A DNA stretch of 64,000 nucleotides, from assembly GCA_019243635.1 (NCBI GenBank), contig JAFAUB010000158.1, forward strand, positions 1 through 64,000, in the 5' to 3' direction. This DNA is from Pseudonocardiales bacterium. GTDB taxonomy: Bacteria > Actinomycetota > Actinomycetes > Mycobacteriales > Pseudonocardiaceae. A model generated the notes under the pieces. That model saw only the letters and a list, made by a program, of their open reading frames with translations, did not search any database and was not told where the DNA came from. The translations under genes and the position numbers were made by a program. Shown here piece by piece: positions 46,910 through 55,626 of the stretch (the stretch's first letter is position 1; each line of letters starts with the position of its first letter).

Positions 46910-47983
46910 TCAGGTTCGGATGCCGCACCAGGCGGCGAAGTGCCGGAGGCCGGCGGTGGACCGGGCGTCCCGGGCGGCGAGGACGTGCACGGTGTCGTGG
47001 ACCTGTGGGTGGTAGCGGGTGAGCTGGGGGGCGATCCGGCGAGCGTGCTGCAGCGAGTCCAGCGCCTGGGCCCGGTCTCCGTGCAGCAGCCAGGCCCGGG
47101 AGAGGTCGATCCAGTAGTGCCCGACCCGGCACGGCGCGGTGCTCGCCGGGAGGGTGACCTTGGCGGCCCGAGTGACGGCGGTGGTGCCGTCGGTCAGTTC
47201 GATCGGCACGGTGACCTCGTGAATGGTCACGTTGGCCGGGCCGAACTTGGTGTTGTAGAAGTCGGCCTGGTCCTGCCCGTCGACCGCCAGTGACCGCGCG
47301 GCGACCAGGTGCTCGGCGGCCGGGTCGGAGTTGGTCGCGCGGGCCGCGATGATCGCGGCACGCAGATGCAGGGCACCCCGCACCGCAGGTACCGCCGGGG
47401 TCGTCGGCGCGAGGTCTACGATTCTCTCGGCCCGCTCGATGCTGCGCAGTGCTGCGGGGTAGGCGCCGTCGAACATCAGGAACAGGGAGTGGTTCCACTC
47501 AGCGACAGTGGCTCTTAGTGGATCATCGCCATGCTTTGCGACCGCGCGGGCGCGCTCGTCGGCGAGATACGACAAATCGAGGTATCCGAGCCCGCACAGG
47601 GCAGTGATGGCGTAGGAGTAGGCGGCGGCGAGCACGTCATGAGCGCCGGGACGTTCGTTGCTGGGCAGATCGAGTACGGCCCGGTGCAGGTGGCGCAGCA
47701 CATCGGGCAGCGCCCGGACGACCTCGGCATACTTGGTGCGCCGATCGAGCTCCTTGATCTGGGCCACTGCGGTGCGCAGGTCGTCGAGACTCCGTAGCGA
47801 GGTGTCCAGCTCGGCGTCGTCGCCTTCGACCAAGGCTTGGCGCAGCGCTGGGACTCCGGCCTGTTCCGATGCCGGGTGCGCGTCGCGGGCGCCGTAGGGC
47901 TGCTCGGCGATGTCGAGCACGCTGACCCCGAGTGCTCGGGTGATGGCCGCGATGAACTTCTCACACACGAACCGCCCGTTCAT
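46910..47983 (-). CDS. Regulator-like TPR protein lacking its HTH
   Basis: 357 aa. The body is a helical TPR-like sensor domain as in the XRE-family regulators common in Pseudonocardiaceae and Streptomyces. The start of the protein corresponds to the very end of their HTH domain (FIAAITRALGVSVLDIAEQPYG). The recognition helices that should precede it are missing, and no frame upstream restores them. I choose ATG 47983; the upstream extension contains a Cys-rich stretch (CLNDAHACRLCG) of doubtful meaning. Probably a 5'-truncated, non-DNA-binding remnant. Confidence 0.65.
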   Translation of the reverse strand: MNGRFVCEKFIAAITRALGVSVLDIAEQPYGARDAHPASEQAGVPALRQALVEGDDAELDTSLRSLDDLRTAVAQIKELDRRTKYAEVVRALPDVLRHLHRAVLDLPSNERPGAHDVLAAAYSYAITALCGLGYLDLSYLADERARAVAKHGDDPLRATVAEWNHSLFLMFDGAYPAALRSIERAERIVDLAPTTPAVPAVRGALHLRAAIIAARATNSDPAAEHLVAARSLAVDGQDQADFYNTKFGPANVTIHEVTVPIELTDGTTAVTRAAKVTLPASTAPCRVGHYWIDLSRAWLLHGDRAQALDSLQHARRIAPQLTRYHPQVHDTVHVLAARDARSTAGLRHFAAWCGIRT

Positions 47984-48032
47984 GCCGCAGAGTCGGCATG
48001 CGTGCGCGTCATTGAGGCAAAGGGGGTCTGGC

Positions 48033-48326
48033 GTGAAGGACGAGCGTGCGTGCGGCAACCGGTCGGCCTGCGGCGTAGTGAGTGGTATTGCCACGCTTCG
48101 CGAGCTCCTCGGCCGAGGCCGTCGCGCTCGGACGCCCATCCCGGGGTGCATTATCGGGTTCGCGGACGGGCTGACCGGTATCTCGCACAGCGTCACCGAG
48201 GAGGCCTTCGCCGTAGGCCGTCGCGAGAGAGGCCGTTACGTCGCCGTCTGTGGTGCGCAGGTGCTCCCCGCGCGCCTCACCGTCCCAGCCCGCTACCACT
48301 GCCCGGCCTGCGAACGGGGTGTCTGA
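48033..48326 (+). CDS. Small conserved protein, first of a coupled triplet
   Basis: 97 aa with a conserved C-terminal block GRYVAVCGAQVLPA and a terminal CPAC pair, which with the upstream Cys could bind zinc. Proteins of this type occur in Pseudonocardiaceae next to XRE/TPR regulators; function unknown. AAAGGGGG precedes GTG 48033. The stop overlaps the next ATG (TGATG at 48324-48328). It diverges from the truncated regulator with only 49 bp between them. Confidence 0.6.
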   Translation: MKDERACGNRSACGVVSGIATLRELLGRGRRARTPIPGCIIGFADGLTGISHSVTEEAFAVGRRERGRYVAVCGAQVLPARLTVPARYHCPACERGV

Positions 48327-48523
48327 TGCCCTGGTACCTGCGCTCGATCGGTGATCGGGACACCCACCGCGGTGAGCTGCTGCACCCTGACGGCACGCTG
48401 ACCGCCGCCTGCGGCATCCGCTTCCGCCCGCGCGAGTTGTTGAGCGGCACGACGGCCTTGCGTGGCGAGCCACCCGACCCCGACCAGATCTGCCCGGCGT
48501 GCCACCACAGCGGTCCGGCGTGA
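48326..48523 (+). CDS. Small zinc-ribbon-like protein, second of a coupled triplet
   Basis: 65 aa: MPWYLRSIGDRDTHRGELL, then LTAACGIRFRPRELL, and CPACHHSG at the end. The Cys and His placement suggests a small metal site. It belongs to the same conserved small-protein cluster as its neighbours; function unknown. Start overlaps the previous stop, and its own stop overlaps the next GTG (48520). Confidence 0.6.
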   Translation: MPWYLRSIGDRDTHRGELLHPDGTLTAACGIRFRPRELLSGTTALRGEPPDPDQICPACHHSGPA

Positions 48524-48800
48524 GGGCGATCGTGGGTCAAGCGAGCTATGGCCACATGTGCGCGCTGTTGCGCGACGCGCAGGCCGGATCTGATGCTGTG
48601 GGTGGGATCGGCTCGGTTCAGAGCAGGGCCACCGTCACGCTGTACAGGCTGCTGCTGGACCATCCGATTGATCGGTCCTGCCGGCGCCCTGGGCGGTGTT
48701 CGGGTGGCGGTGGCGCAGCTGCCAGGTGCACAGTAAGGCGGATCTGTTCCTGTGCCGGCTCGATGAGGTACTACTGCTGAGCCTGCTGCCCGACGAGTGA
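48520..48800 (+). pseudogene. Third gene of the small-protein triplet, frameshifted
   Basis: The frame from GTG 48520 reads MCALLRDAQAGSDAVGG and VTLYRLLLDHPIDRSCRRPGR. The expected continuation PAPWAVFGWRWRSCQVHSKADLFLCRLDEV to a stop at 48800 lies in another frame. One indel near 48685-48700 explains both halves. The GTG overlaps the previous stop, so the gene was translationally coupled. The joined protein would be a roughly 90-aa basic Cys-containing protein of unknown function. Confidence 0.5.
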
Positions 48801-49132
48801 GGACTCGACTGCGTTGGACTCGGTTGGATGAAAGCGCGGGGCGTGGCGACGAGATCCCGGTACATATCGGACCCCAGCCTCCGGCGGAAAGGCGTAATAA
48901 GCTACTTATCCTTCAGGGTAAGCTGGGAGGATGCGGTGCCCGGTATATCCTGTCGCCACGACCAGCGCCGTGCCGGCCGGCCGGCACGAGCCGTGTCGGT
49001 TCACGTGAATGAGCCTGGGCCCTAACATGGCATCCTCCCCCTCGTAATCGTAGCTTTCCGCTGATGCCGCCAGAGCAAACTGACGATATATACGTTGTAC
49101 AGGTCATGGCTGAGTTCAGGACAAGGGCCGAG
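48801..49132. other. Intergenic stretch before aroE
   Basis: 332 bp without a supported gene, between a broken gene and the end of aroE. It is patchily AT-rich (48890-48955 and 49030-49100) and contains an 18-bp perfect GC palindrome at 48970-48987, which could end transcription from either side. No integrase or IS feature is visible. Confidence 0.4.
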
Positions 49133-49981
49133 CTAGCCGGGGGTCGAGCGGGACCGGACGGCGGCGTCCAGGGCTGCGCGCATCGGCGCGATCGGCGCGC
49201 GGCGGCCGGTCATCAGCTCGACCTGCGCGACGGCTTGGTGCACAAGGACCGCCAGACCGCTGACGGTCCGGCAGCCCGCGCCGATCGCGGACACGGCCAG
49301 TGCGGTGGGCCACGGCGTGTAGACGACGTCGAGCACCACCGGCCGGGTCGCCCATTGCTGAGGGCTCAGCGCATCGGCGGCACCGGGAGGCAGGGTGGAG
49401 ACGACGACGTCGGCTTCGGGTAGCCCGACGGCGGGTAGCCCACCGGAGATCACTGGCTGGACACCGAGCCGGTCGGCCGCCGCGCGGAGGTCGGCCGTTG
49501 CGGCCGGGTTCCGCACGAGCACGGTCGGCGCGCGCTCCCCCAGCTCGCTCAGCGCGGCGAGCGCGGCTTGGGCGGTGCCGCCGGCCCCGAGGATCACCGC
49601 GGCGCCCACCCGCTCGAGTCCCGCTTCGCGCAGCGCGGCGAGGATGCCGGCCACGTCGGTGTTCTCGGCCCGGCGGTGCGCACCGGGCCCGAGCACCAGG
49701 GTGTTCGCCGCGCCGACCGCGCGGGCCAGCGGGGAGATCTCGTCGGCGACGGTCAGGGCCACCCGTTTGAGGGGCATCGTCAGTGACAGGCCGGCCCACT
49801 CCGGACCACGCTGCTCGACGAAGGTGGCCAGGGCCGCCTCGTCGCAGTCCACCGCGTCGTAGCGCCAACCGCTCAGACCCAGCGCCGCGTAGGCGGCGCG
49901 GTGCAGCGTCGGCGACAGCGAATGCCGGATCGGAGACCCCAGCACCGCCGCTCGCCGCCTCGTCGGCTCACTATCCGCCAC
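49133..49981 (-). CDS. aroE: Shikimate dehydrogenase
   Basis: 282-aa NADPH-dependent shikimate dehydrogenase of aromatic amino-acid biosynthesis. The N-terminus VLGSPIRHSLSPTLHRAAY binds shikimate, LSLTMPLKR carries the catalytic Lys, NTDVAGI the Asp, and GAGGTAQAAL is the cofactor loop. All key residues are present. Usual partners (aroC, aroK, mltG, ruvX) are not adjacent on the right; the left neighbour is accessory DNA. Confidence 0.93.
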   Translation of the reverse strand: MADSEPTRRRAAVLGSPIRHSLSPTLHRAAYAALGLSGWRYDAVDCDEAALATFVEQRGPEWAGLSLTMPLKRVALTVADEISPLARAVGAANTLVLGPGAHRRAENTDVAGILAALREAGLERVGAAVILGAGGTAQAALAALSELGERAPTVLVRNPAATADLRAAADRLGVQPVISGGLPAVGLPEADVVVSTLPPGAADALSPQQWATRPVVLDVVYTPWPTALAVSAIGAGCRTVSGLAVLVHQAVAQVELMTGRRAPIAPMRAALDAAVRSRSTPG

Positions 49982-50177
49982 TGCCCGATCCTCACTATGC
50001 TGTATACCCGTTGTTCACCATCGAGCCAGTATCGAGGAAACAGCCGGCAGCGCTCGCCTACAGTACTTGCATGAGGTGTTTCCCGTCTGTTATTGAGGTC
50101 TCACGGGGTAAGTCCGTGTCTGCGTGCGGTAACTGTTTGGCATTCAACGTCCTCGACACCAAGGAGGAGGGTGACCG

Positions 50178-50984
50178 ATGGAACACCCGCGCTGGGCGTC
50201 GGAGGACCTGGACATCGAGCATCCCAGCCCGGCTCGGGTGTACGACTACTACCTCGGCGGCTCGCACAACTTCGTCGTGGACCGGAGGATGGCCCGTCAG
50301 GCGATAGACCTGTGGCCGGAGCTGCCCCTGATCATGCAGGCCAACCGGGCGTTCCTGCGCCGCTCGGTGCGCTACCTGGTCAGCCAGGGCATCACCCAGT
50401 TCCTGGACATCGGTTCCGGCATCCCCACCGAGGGGAACGTGCACGAGGTCGCCCAGGCCGCCTCGCCCCAGTCCCGAGTCGTCTACGTGGACATCGACCC
50501 TGTGGCCGTCGCGCACAGCCGGGCGATGCTGTCGGGAAACCCGCGTGCCGACATCATCCAGGCCGACCTGCGGAACGTGGCGGCGATCTTCGATGACCCG
50601 CGGGCCAGGAGACTGCTCGACCTGGGCCAGCCGATCGGCGTGCTCATGGTGGCCATGCTGCACTTCCTCCCGGACGAAGCGAATCCGGCGAATATCGTCG
50701 CTCGGTACCGCAAGATGATGGTGCCCGGAAGCTATCTCGTGGTCTCGCACGCCACGCACGAGGGCCGTCCCGATCAGGCCGAGCCGCACACCGAGCTCTA
50801 CCGGCGCGCCGGCGCCCCGTTGACCATGCGCTCGCGGCTGGAGGTCGAGGCGCTGTTCAGCGGGTTCGATCTGGTGGACCCAGGGGTGGTGTTCCTGCCG
50901 CTGTGGCGTCCGGACTCGCCGGCCGACGTCGATGACCATCCTGAGCAGTTCACCGCTTTCGCTGCGGTAGGCCGGCGAGGATGA
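50178..50984 (+). CDS. SAM-dependent methyltransferase, SAV2177/DUF574 family
   Basis: 268-aa Rossmann-type methyltransferase. The family N-terminus ARVYDYYLGGSHNFVVDRR, the SAM loop FLDIGSGIPTEGNVHE and VVYVDIDPVAV are clear. The family is very common in actinomycetes; substrates are mostly unknown. AAGGAGGAGGGTG gives a strong ribosome binding site. The stop overlaps the next gene in an ATGA, so it is coupled to a PAS-GGDEF-EAL protein. Confidence 0.9.
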   Translation: MEHPRWASEDLDIEHPSPARVYDYYLGGSHNFVVDRRMARQAIDLWPELPLIMQANRAFLRRSVRYLVSQGITQFLDIGSGIPTEGNVHEVAQAASPQSRVVYVDIDPVAVAHSRAMLSGNPRADIIQADLRNVAAIFDDPRARRLLDLGQPIGVLMVAMLHFLPDEANPANIVARYRKMMVPGSYLVVSHATHEGRPDQAEPHTELYRRAGAPLTMRSRLEVEALFSGFDLVDPGVVFLPLWRPDSPADVDDHPEQFTAFAAVGRRG

Positions 50985-53119
50985 CCCACGTCGATCATGA
51001 GGAGTTCGCCCGGCGTTGGGCCGAGGCGGTCGTCGGCACGAGCTACGTGCCGATCGGACGACGGGTGCTCGCCAGGCACCTGCTGGGGCTCACCGACCGG
51101 TTGGTCGAGGCTGCGGTGGCTGTCGAGTTCGACCCGTCGGTCGGGCGCCAGGTCGGTGTCGACATGGTCGCGGCGCATTTCACCGGCACCGAGACGCTCA
51201 GGGAGACCCTTGCGCTGATCGCTGACGGGTTGCCGGGGCTGCTGGGCTCGGCTCCGCCGGGCGTCGACGCCGCCGGTCGAGTCGCTCAGCTGGTCGCCAG
51301 CATGGCCGCCGGCTACGCCGGTGCGTTGCGCGAGCGCAGTCTCGATGAGCAGGATGCGATCTACCGAGCTGGGCTGCGGGCGCGCAGGCAGGCCGAACAG
51401 GCGCTGGCGGCCAGCGAGGCGAAGTTCCGTGCGATGTTCACCGAGGCGGCGATCGGGATCGGGATGAGTGACCTGGAGGGCAACATCACCGAGGCCAATC
51501 CGGCACTGCTGCGGATGTTCGGCTACACCCTTGAGGAGTTCACCCGGCTCAACGTCGTCCGCTCGATGATCCACCCGGAGGACGCCGCCAGCGTATGGGA
51601 GACCTACGGGGAGCTGATCCGCGGTGAGCGGGACCACTTCCGCATGGAAAAGCGGTACTACCGGGCCGATGGCGGTGAGATCTGGACTGACCTGACGGTG
51701 TCGCTGGTGCGCGAGGAGGACGGAGCGCCCGCATACCAGGTGGCACTGCTGGAGGACATCTCCGAACGGCGTCGCCTGCAGGACAAGTTGGAGTACCAGG
51801 CCTTCCACGACCCGTTGACCGGGTTGGCCAACCGGGCGAGGGTCACCGAACGGTTGGGACAGATATTCGCCGGGCCGGCGGGGCAGCGCCGGGTGGGAGT
51901 GTGCTTCCTGGACCTGGACGGGTTCAAGGTGGTCAATGACAGCCTAGGTCACGATGTCGGCGATCAGCTGCTGAAGACCGTGGCCTCGCGGCTGACCCGC
52001 TGCTGCGGCGCGGGGCAGCTGTTGGCCCGGATGGGTGGCGACGAGTTCGTGATCGTCGTCGAGGACACCGCCGGAGAGGCGGATGTGGCCGCACTGGCCG
52101 AGAAGGTTCTGACCGCCATGGCCGAGCCGATCCGAGTGGGCGATCACGAGCTGAACGTGACGACGAGTATCGGGGTCGTCGAGCGACCGGTGGTCGACAC
52201 CAACCCCGAGGACCTTCTTCAGGCCGCCGACATCACCATGTACCGGGCGAAAGCGGACGGTAAGGCCCGCTACGCGATGTATGACCAGAACCGTAACGAG
52301 CGCGAGGTGGCCCGTTTCACGCTGTCCGCCACGATGGTGGCCGCGGTGGAGCGCGGCGAGTTCTTCCTCGTGTACCAGCCGCTGGCCAGTCTGGCGGATC
52401 GCTCGCTGCGCGGGGTGGAGGCGCTGGTGCGGTGGCGTCATCCGACATTGGGCGTGCTCGGGCCCGACCGGTTCATCGACCTCGCCGCGGAGAGCGGGGC
52501 GATCGTGCAGCTCGGGCGTTGGGTGCTCGCCCGGGCGTGTGAGCAGGTTCGGGCCTGGCGGGAGGCCTTCGGCGATGCCGCGCCGTTCGTCAGCGTCAAC
52601 CTCGCGCCCCGGCAGCTCCATGAGTCCGCCCTGGTGGCCGACGTCACGAAGGTCCTCCTCGACAACGGGCTCGACCCGTCCAGCCTGCAACTCGAGCTCA
52701 CCGAGCAGGCTCTGATGGGCGATGAGACGGGCCCGCTCACGGTGCTGACGAAGCTGCACGGAATGGGCGTGCGGATCGCGCTCGACGACTTCGGCACCGG
52801 CTACTGGAACCTTCCCGACCTGCGTCGGCTGCCCTTGCACGAGCTCAAGCTGGCGGGCTCGTTCGCGCTGGGTCTGCAGTCGTCGTCCACTCTGGTGGAC
52901 CAGCGGATCGTGGCGGCGCTGGTGGATATGGCGCACGCTCTGGAGCTGACGGTCACCGCGGAGGGCATCGAGACGCCCACCCAGCTCGACCGGTTCCGCG
53001 CGGTGGGCTGCGACACCGGGCAGGGGGCGTTGTTCGGCCTCCCTGGCGGCGCTGAGCGGATCGATACTTCGCTGCGGGCCGCCTCCCCCCTCTGCGACGT
53101 CAGTGGGGAGGCGCTATAA
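50981..53119 (+). CDS. PAS-GGDEF-EAL cyclic-di-GMP protein
   Basis: 712 aa. An N-terminal helical region (1-135) and one PAS domain (about 140-265: KFRAMFTEAAIGIGMSDLEGNI) are followed by a GGDEF domain with LDLDGFKVVND and the intact MGGDEFVIV. The EAL domain has GVEALVRWRHP, SVNLAPRQL, LELTEQAL and DDFGTGYWNL. Both catalytic motifs look active, so it may make or break cyclic di-GMP depending on the PAS signal. No membrane span is visible. Coupled by ATGA to the methyltransferase gene. Confidence 0.92.
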   Translation: MTHVDHEEFARRWAEAVVGTSYVPIGRRVLARHLLGLTDRLVEAAVAVEFDPSVGRQVGVDMVAAHFTGTETLRETLALIADGLPGLLGSAPPGVDAAGRVAQLVASMAAGYAGALRERSLDEQDAIYRAGLRARRQAEQALAASEAKFRAMFTEAAIGIGMSDLEGNITEANPALLRMFGYTLEEFTRLNVVRSMIHPEDAASVWETYGELIRGERDHFRMEKRYYRADGGEIWTDLTVSLVREEDGAPAYQVALLEDISERRRLQDKLEYQAFHDPLTGLANRARVTERLGQIFAGPAGQRRVGVCFLDLDGFKVVNDSLGHDVGDQLLKTVASRLTRCCGAGQLLARMGGDEFVIVVEDTAGEADVAALAEKVLTAMAEPIRVGDHELNVTTSIGVVERPVVDTNPEDLLQAADITMYRAKADGKARYAMYDQNRNEREVARFTLSATMVAAVERGEFFLVYQPLASLADRSLRGVEALVRWRHPTLGVLGPDRFIDLAAESGAIVQLGRWVLARACEQVRAWREAFGDAAPFVSVNLAPRQLHESALVADVTKVLLDNGLDPSSLQLELTEQALMGDETGPLTVLTKLHGMGVRIALDDFGTGYWNLPDLRRLPLHELKLAGSFALGLQSSSTLVDQRIVAALVDMAHALELTVTAEGIETPTQLDRFRAVGCDTGQGALFGLPGGAERIDTSLRAASPLCDVSGEAL

Positions 53120-53340
53120 CAGCGCTCGACACCCGGCCCGGCCCGGTTCCTGGGCGAGGCCCGGCGCGGGCGCGCAACCGATCCGGCGCGTAGGCGTCTC
53201 GTTAACATGGCTACCGATGAGGCCACCGGCTGACCGGTTGCGTAGCGTTGACGATTGTGCGCGCTGAGTGTTCACTCAGGCAGTGCATCTGGATCTCAGC
53301 GCGTCTCGACGTGCCGAACGAGGCAACAAGGGGAGGGCTC

Positions 53341-54828
53341 ATGACTCGACGGGGTGTGCTGACCGGTCTGCTGGTCGGCGGACTGGTCGCGGGGGGCTCG
53401 CTGGCCGCCATGCCGGCGAGCGCGGAACCGGCACCTGTTCCGTTGTCGCCGTCGCTGGTCAGCCGGCTGCTGTCGGCGACGTCCGGCCGGATGCCGGTGC
53501 TGGTGCATGGCGCGACGCTCGCGGACGCCGAGCGGGCGGTCACCGCCACCGGGATGCAGCGGGTCACCACCTTCCGCGAGATCGGGGTGGTGGTCGCGCG
53601 GGGGACCAGACAACAGGTGCAAGCGGCCCGCACCCAGCCCGGCGTGACCTACCTCGAGGGTGACCAGCCGGTCGCGATGCACGCCGCTCCCGCCGCAGTG
53701 GTGACCCGGTCCACCTCGCTGGTGGCGACCCGTGGCCTGGAGGCCCGGCAGACTCTGGTCGGGGCGAACGGTGCGGCACTGGACGGTAGCGGCGTCAGCA
53801 TCGCGGTGATCGACTCCGGGGTTGACCCCACGCATCCCGCCTTCGCCGGCGGCAAGGTCGTGCGCAGCCTGAAGAGCGTGTGCCTGGACGAGTCCAGCAC
53901 CGACACCAGTTGCATCATGGACGTGCCTCGGGGGCTTGACAGCGACACGGTGTCCCTCGGCGGTCACGGTAGCCACGTGTCCAGCATCGCCGCCGGTCGT
54001 AACGTCACCCTGAGCGATGGCAGCACGGTGTCCGGTGCCGCGCCCGGAGCCGACATCGTGTCGCTGTCCACGGGCACCGCCGTGGTGATCGTCAGCGCGG
54101 ACGCGGCGTTGGAGTGGGTGCTGGAGCACCACGCCGCGCCGTGTGGGGAGGCGGTGCCGGTGGCGCAATGCCCGCCGATCAGGGTGGTCAACAACTCCTA
54201 TGGCCCGCAGGGCGGGGGCAGGTTCGACCCGAGCTCGGCGACCGTCAAACTTCAGCGCCAGCTGGTGAAGGAGGGGGTGGTGATGGTCTGGGCCGCCGGC
54301 AATGACGGCGGTGACGGTTCGAAGAGCCTCACGAACCCGCCGGCCCAGGACCCCACCGGTGGAGTCATCTCGGTTGCCTCCTACAACGACCAGGGCAGCG
54401 GAACCCGCAGCGGGCCGGTATCCACCTTTTCCTCGCGGGGTGTGCAGACCGACCCTTCGACCTGGCCGGACATCTCCGCGCCGGGGCAGAACATCGTCGG
54501 TGCGTGCCGCGCCTACCTGCTGATCTGCTCCACCGGGCTCAAGCCGCAGAACGGCCCCGGAATTCTCGATGTGGGTAGCTACAACACGCTCAGCGGCACG
54601 TCGATGGCCGCGCCGCAGATCAGCGGGATTGTGGCTCTGCTCTTCCAAGCCGACCCGGCCGCGACGCCCGCCGGAATCGAGCAAGCGTTGAAGTCGACCG
54701 CGTTGCGCTATTCCAACGGTGCGCCTTACCAGCGCGTGGGTGGGTACTTGACATCGTTCGACAAGGGAACCGGGCTGGTCGATGCGGTGGCCGCCGCGGA
54801 AGAACTGGGGGCCCACCATACCCACTGA
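53341..54828 (+). CDS. Secreted S8 (subtilisin-like) serine protease
   Basis: 495 aa with a Sec-type signal (about 1-30, ending ASAEP), an N-terminal inhibitor-like propeptide, and the S8 domain. Triad: Asp in AVIDSGVDPTHP, His in GGHGSHVSSIAAG, Ser in SGTSMAAPQISG; the oxyanion Asn is in WAAGNDGG. Four or more Cys suggest disulfides outside the cell. ATG 53341 follows AAGGGGAGG, and the signal starts right there. Stands alone. Confidence 0.92.
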   Translation: MTRRGVLTGLLVGGLVAGGSLAAMPASAEPAPVPLSPSLVSRLLSATSGRMPVLVHGATLADAERAVTATGMQRVTTFREIGVVVARGTRQQVQAARTQPGVTYLEGDQPVAMHAAPAAVVTRSTSLVATRGLEARQTLVGANGAALDGSGVSIAVIDSGVDPTHPAFAGGKVVRSLKSVCLDESSTDTSCIMDVPRGLDSDTVSLGGHGSHVSSIAAGRNVTLSDGSTVSGAAPGADIVSLSTGTAVVIVSADAALEWVLEHHAAPCGEAVPVAQCPPIRVVNNSYGPQGGGRFDPSSATVKLQRQLVKEGVVMVWAAGNDGGDGSKSLTNPPAQDPTGGVISVASYNDQGSGTRSGPVSTFSSRGVQTDPSTWPDISAPGQNIVGACRAYLLICSTGLKPQNGPGILDVGSYNTLSGTSMAAPQISGIVALLFQADPAATPAGIEQALKSTALRYSNGAPYQRVGGYLTSFDKGTGLVDAVAAAEELGAHHTH

Positions 54829-54991
54829 CCGTTGCCAGGTGGTCGCCTCGGTGGTGTCTGATCTTATCCGGCGCGACACACGGTGGTCGCTGGCGTAACA
54901 GCGGCCACCCGGGCACAATGTGTGACGGTGCACCCAGGTGATCACGAAGACGTAGGGGAAGACGCTCCTCGTCGATCAGCGGAGGCACCAC

Positions 54992-55483
54992 ATGAGCAGC
55001 AGTGGGATGATCTATGTCCACTCGTCGCCGTCAGCGGTATGTCCGCACGTCGAGTGGGCGGTAGCGGGCGTGCTGAAGGCCAGAGCGGACCTCCAGTGGA
55101 CGGCCCAGGTGGCGGCCCCTGGCCAGCTGCGCGCTGAATGCGGCTGGCACGGCGAGCCGGGTACTGCGGCGGCGTTGGCCGGTGCCCTGCGGGCATGGCC
55201 GATGCTGCGCTTCGAGGTCACCGAAGAACCCAGCCCTGGGCTGGATGGAGAGCGATTCTGTTTCGTGCCCGGGCTCGGTCTGTGGCGCTCCCGCACCAGC
55301 GCCAACGGTGACATCATGGTCGGTGAGGACCAACTGAGGTCGCTGGCCACCACCGCCCGTGACGCGGAGTCCTTCGCCCACCAGCTCGACCAGCTCCTCG
55401 GCGCGACCTGGGACGACGCTCTGGAACCCTTCCGCCGCGCCGCCGACGGCGCTCCGGTGACCTGGCTGCACCGCGTGGGCTGA
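54992..55483 (+). CDS. DUF3145 protein
   Basis: 163-aa cytoplasmic protein of the DUF3145 family, conserved in most actinobacteria. The block IYVHSSPSAVCPHVEWAVAG at the N-terminus and FCFVPGLGLWR in the middle are hallmarks; CRISPR, phage or transporter motifs are absent. Function unknown. Confidence 0.88.
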   Translation: MSSSGMIYVHSSPSAVCPHVEWAVAGVLKARADLQWTAQVAAPGQLRAECGWHGEPGTAAALAGALRAWPMLRFEVTEEPSPGLDGERFCFVPGLGLWRSRTSANGDIMVGEDQLRSLATTARDAESFAHQLDQLLGATWDDALEPFRRAADGAPVTWLHRVG

Positions 55484-55626
55484 CGGACTCGTCGAGGGGC
55501 CACAGAGCGCCGCGAGTGCAGTGGCCTGGTCGGCCAACGCGAGGAGATGCTCCGAACTTCCGCAGGGTATCGACTGATTACAGCCGGCGCGTCGGCCGCT
55601 GGCATGGTGAACAATGGGGAGATGCG

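Noticed and set aside
48970..48987. 18-bp GC palindrome as an attachment site or operator
   Set aside because: It is composed of simple CCGG units, common by chance at this GC, and no element boundary is visible there.
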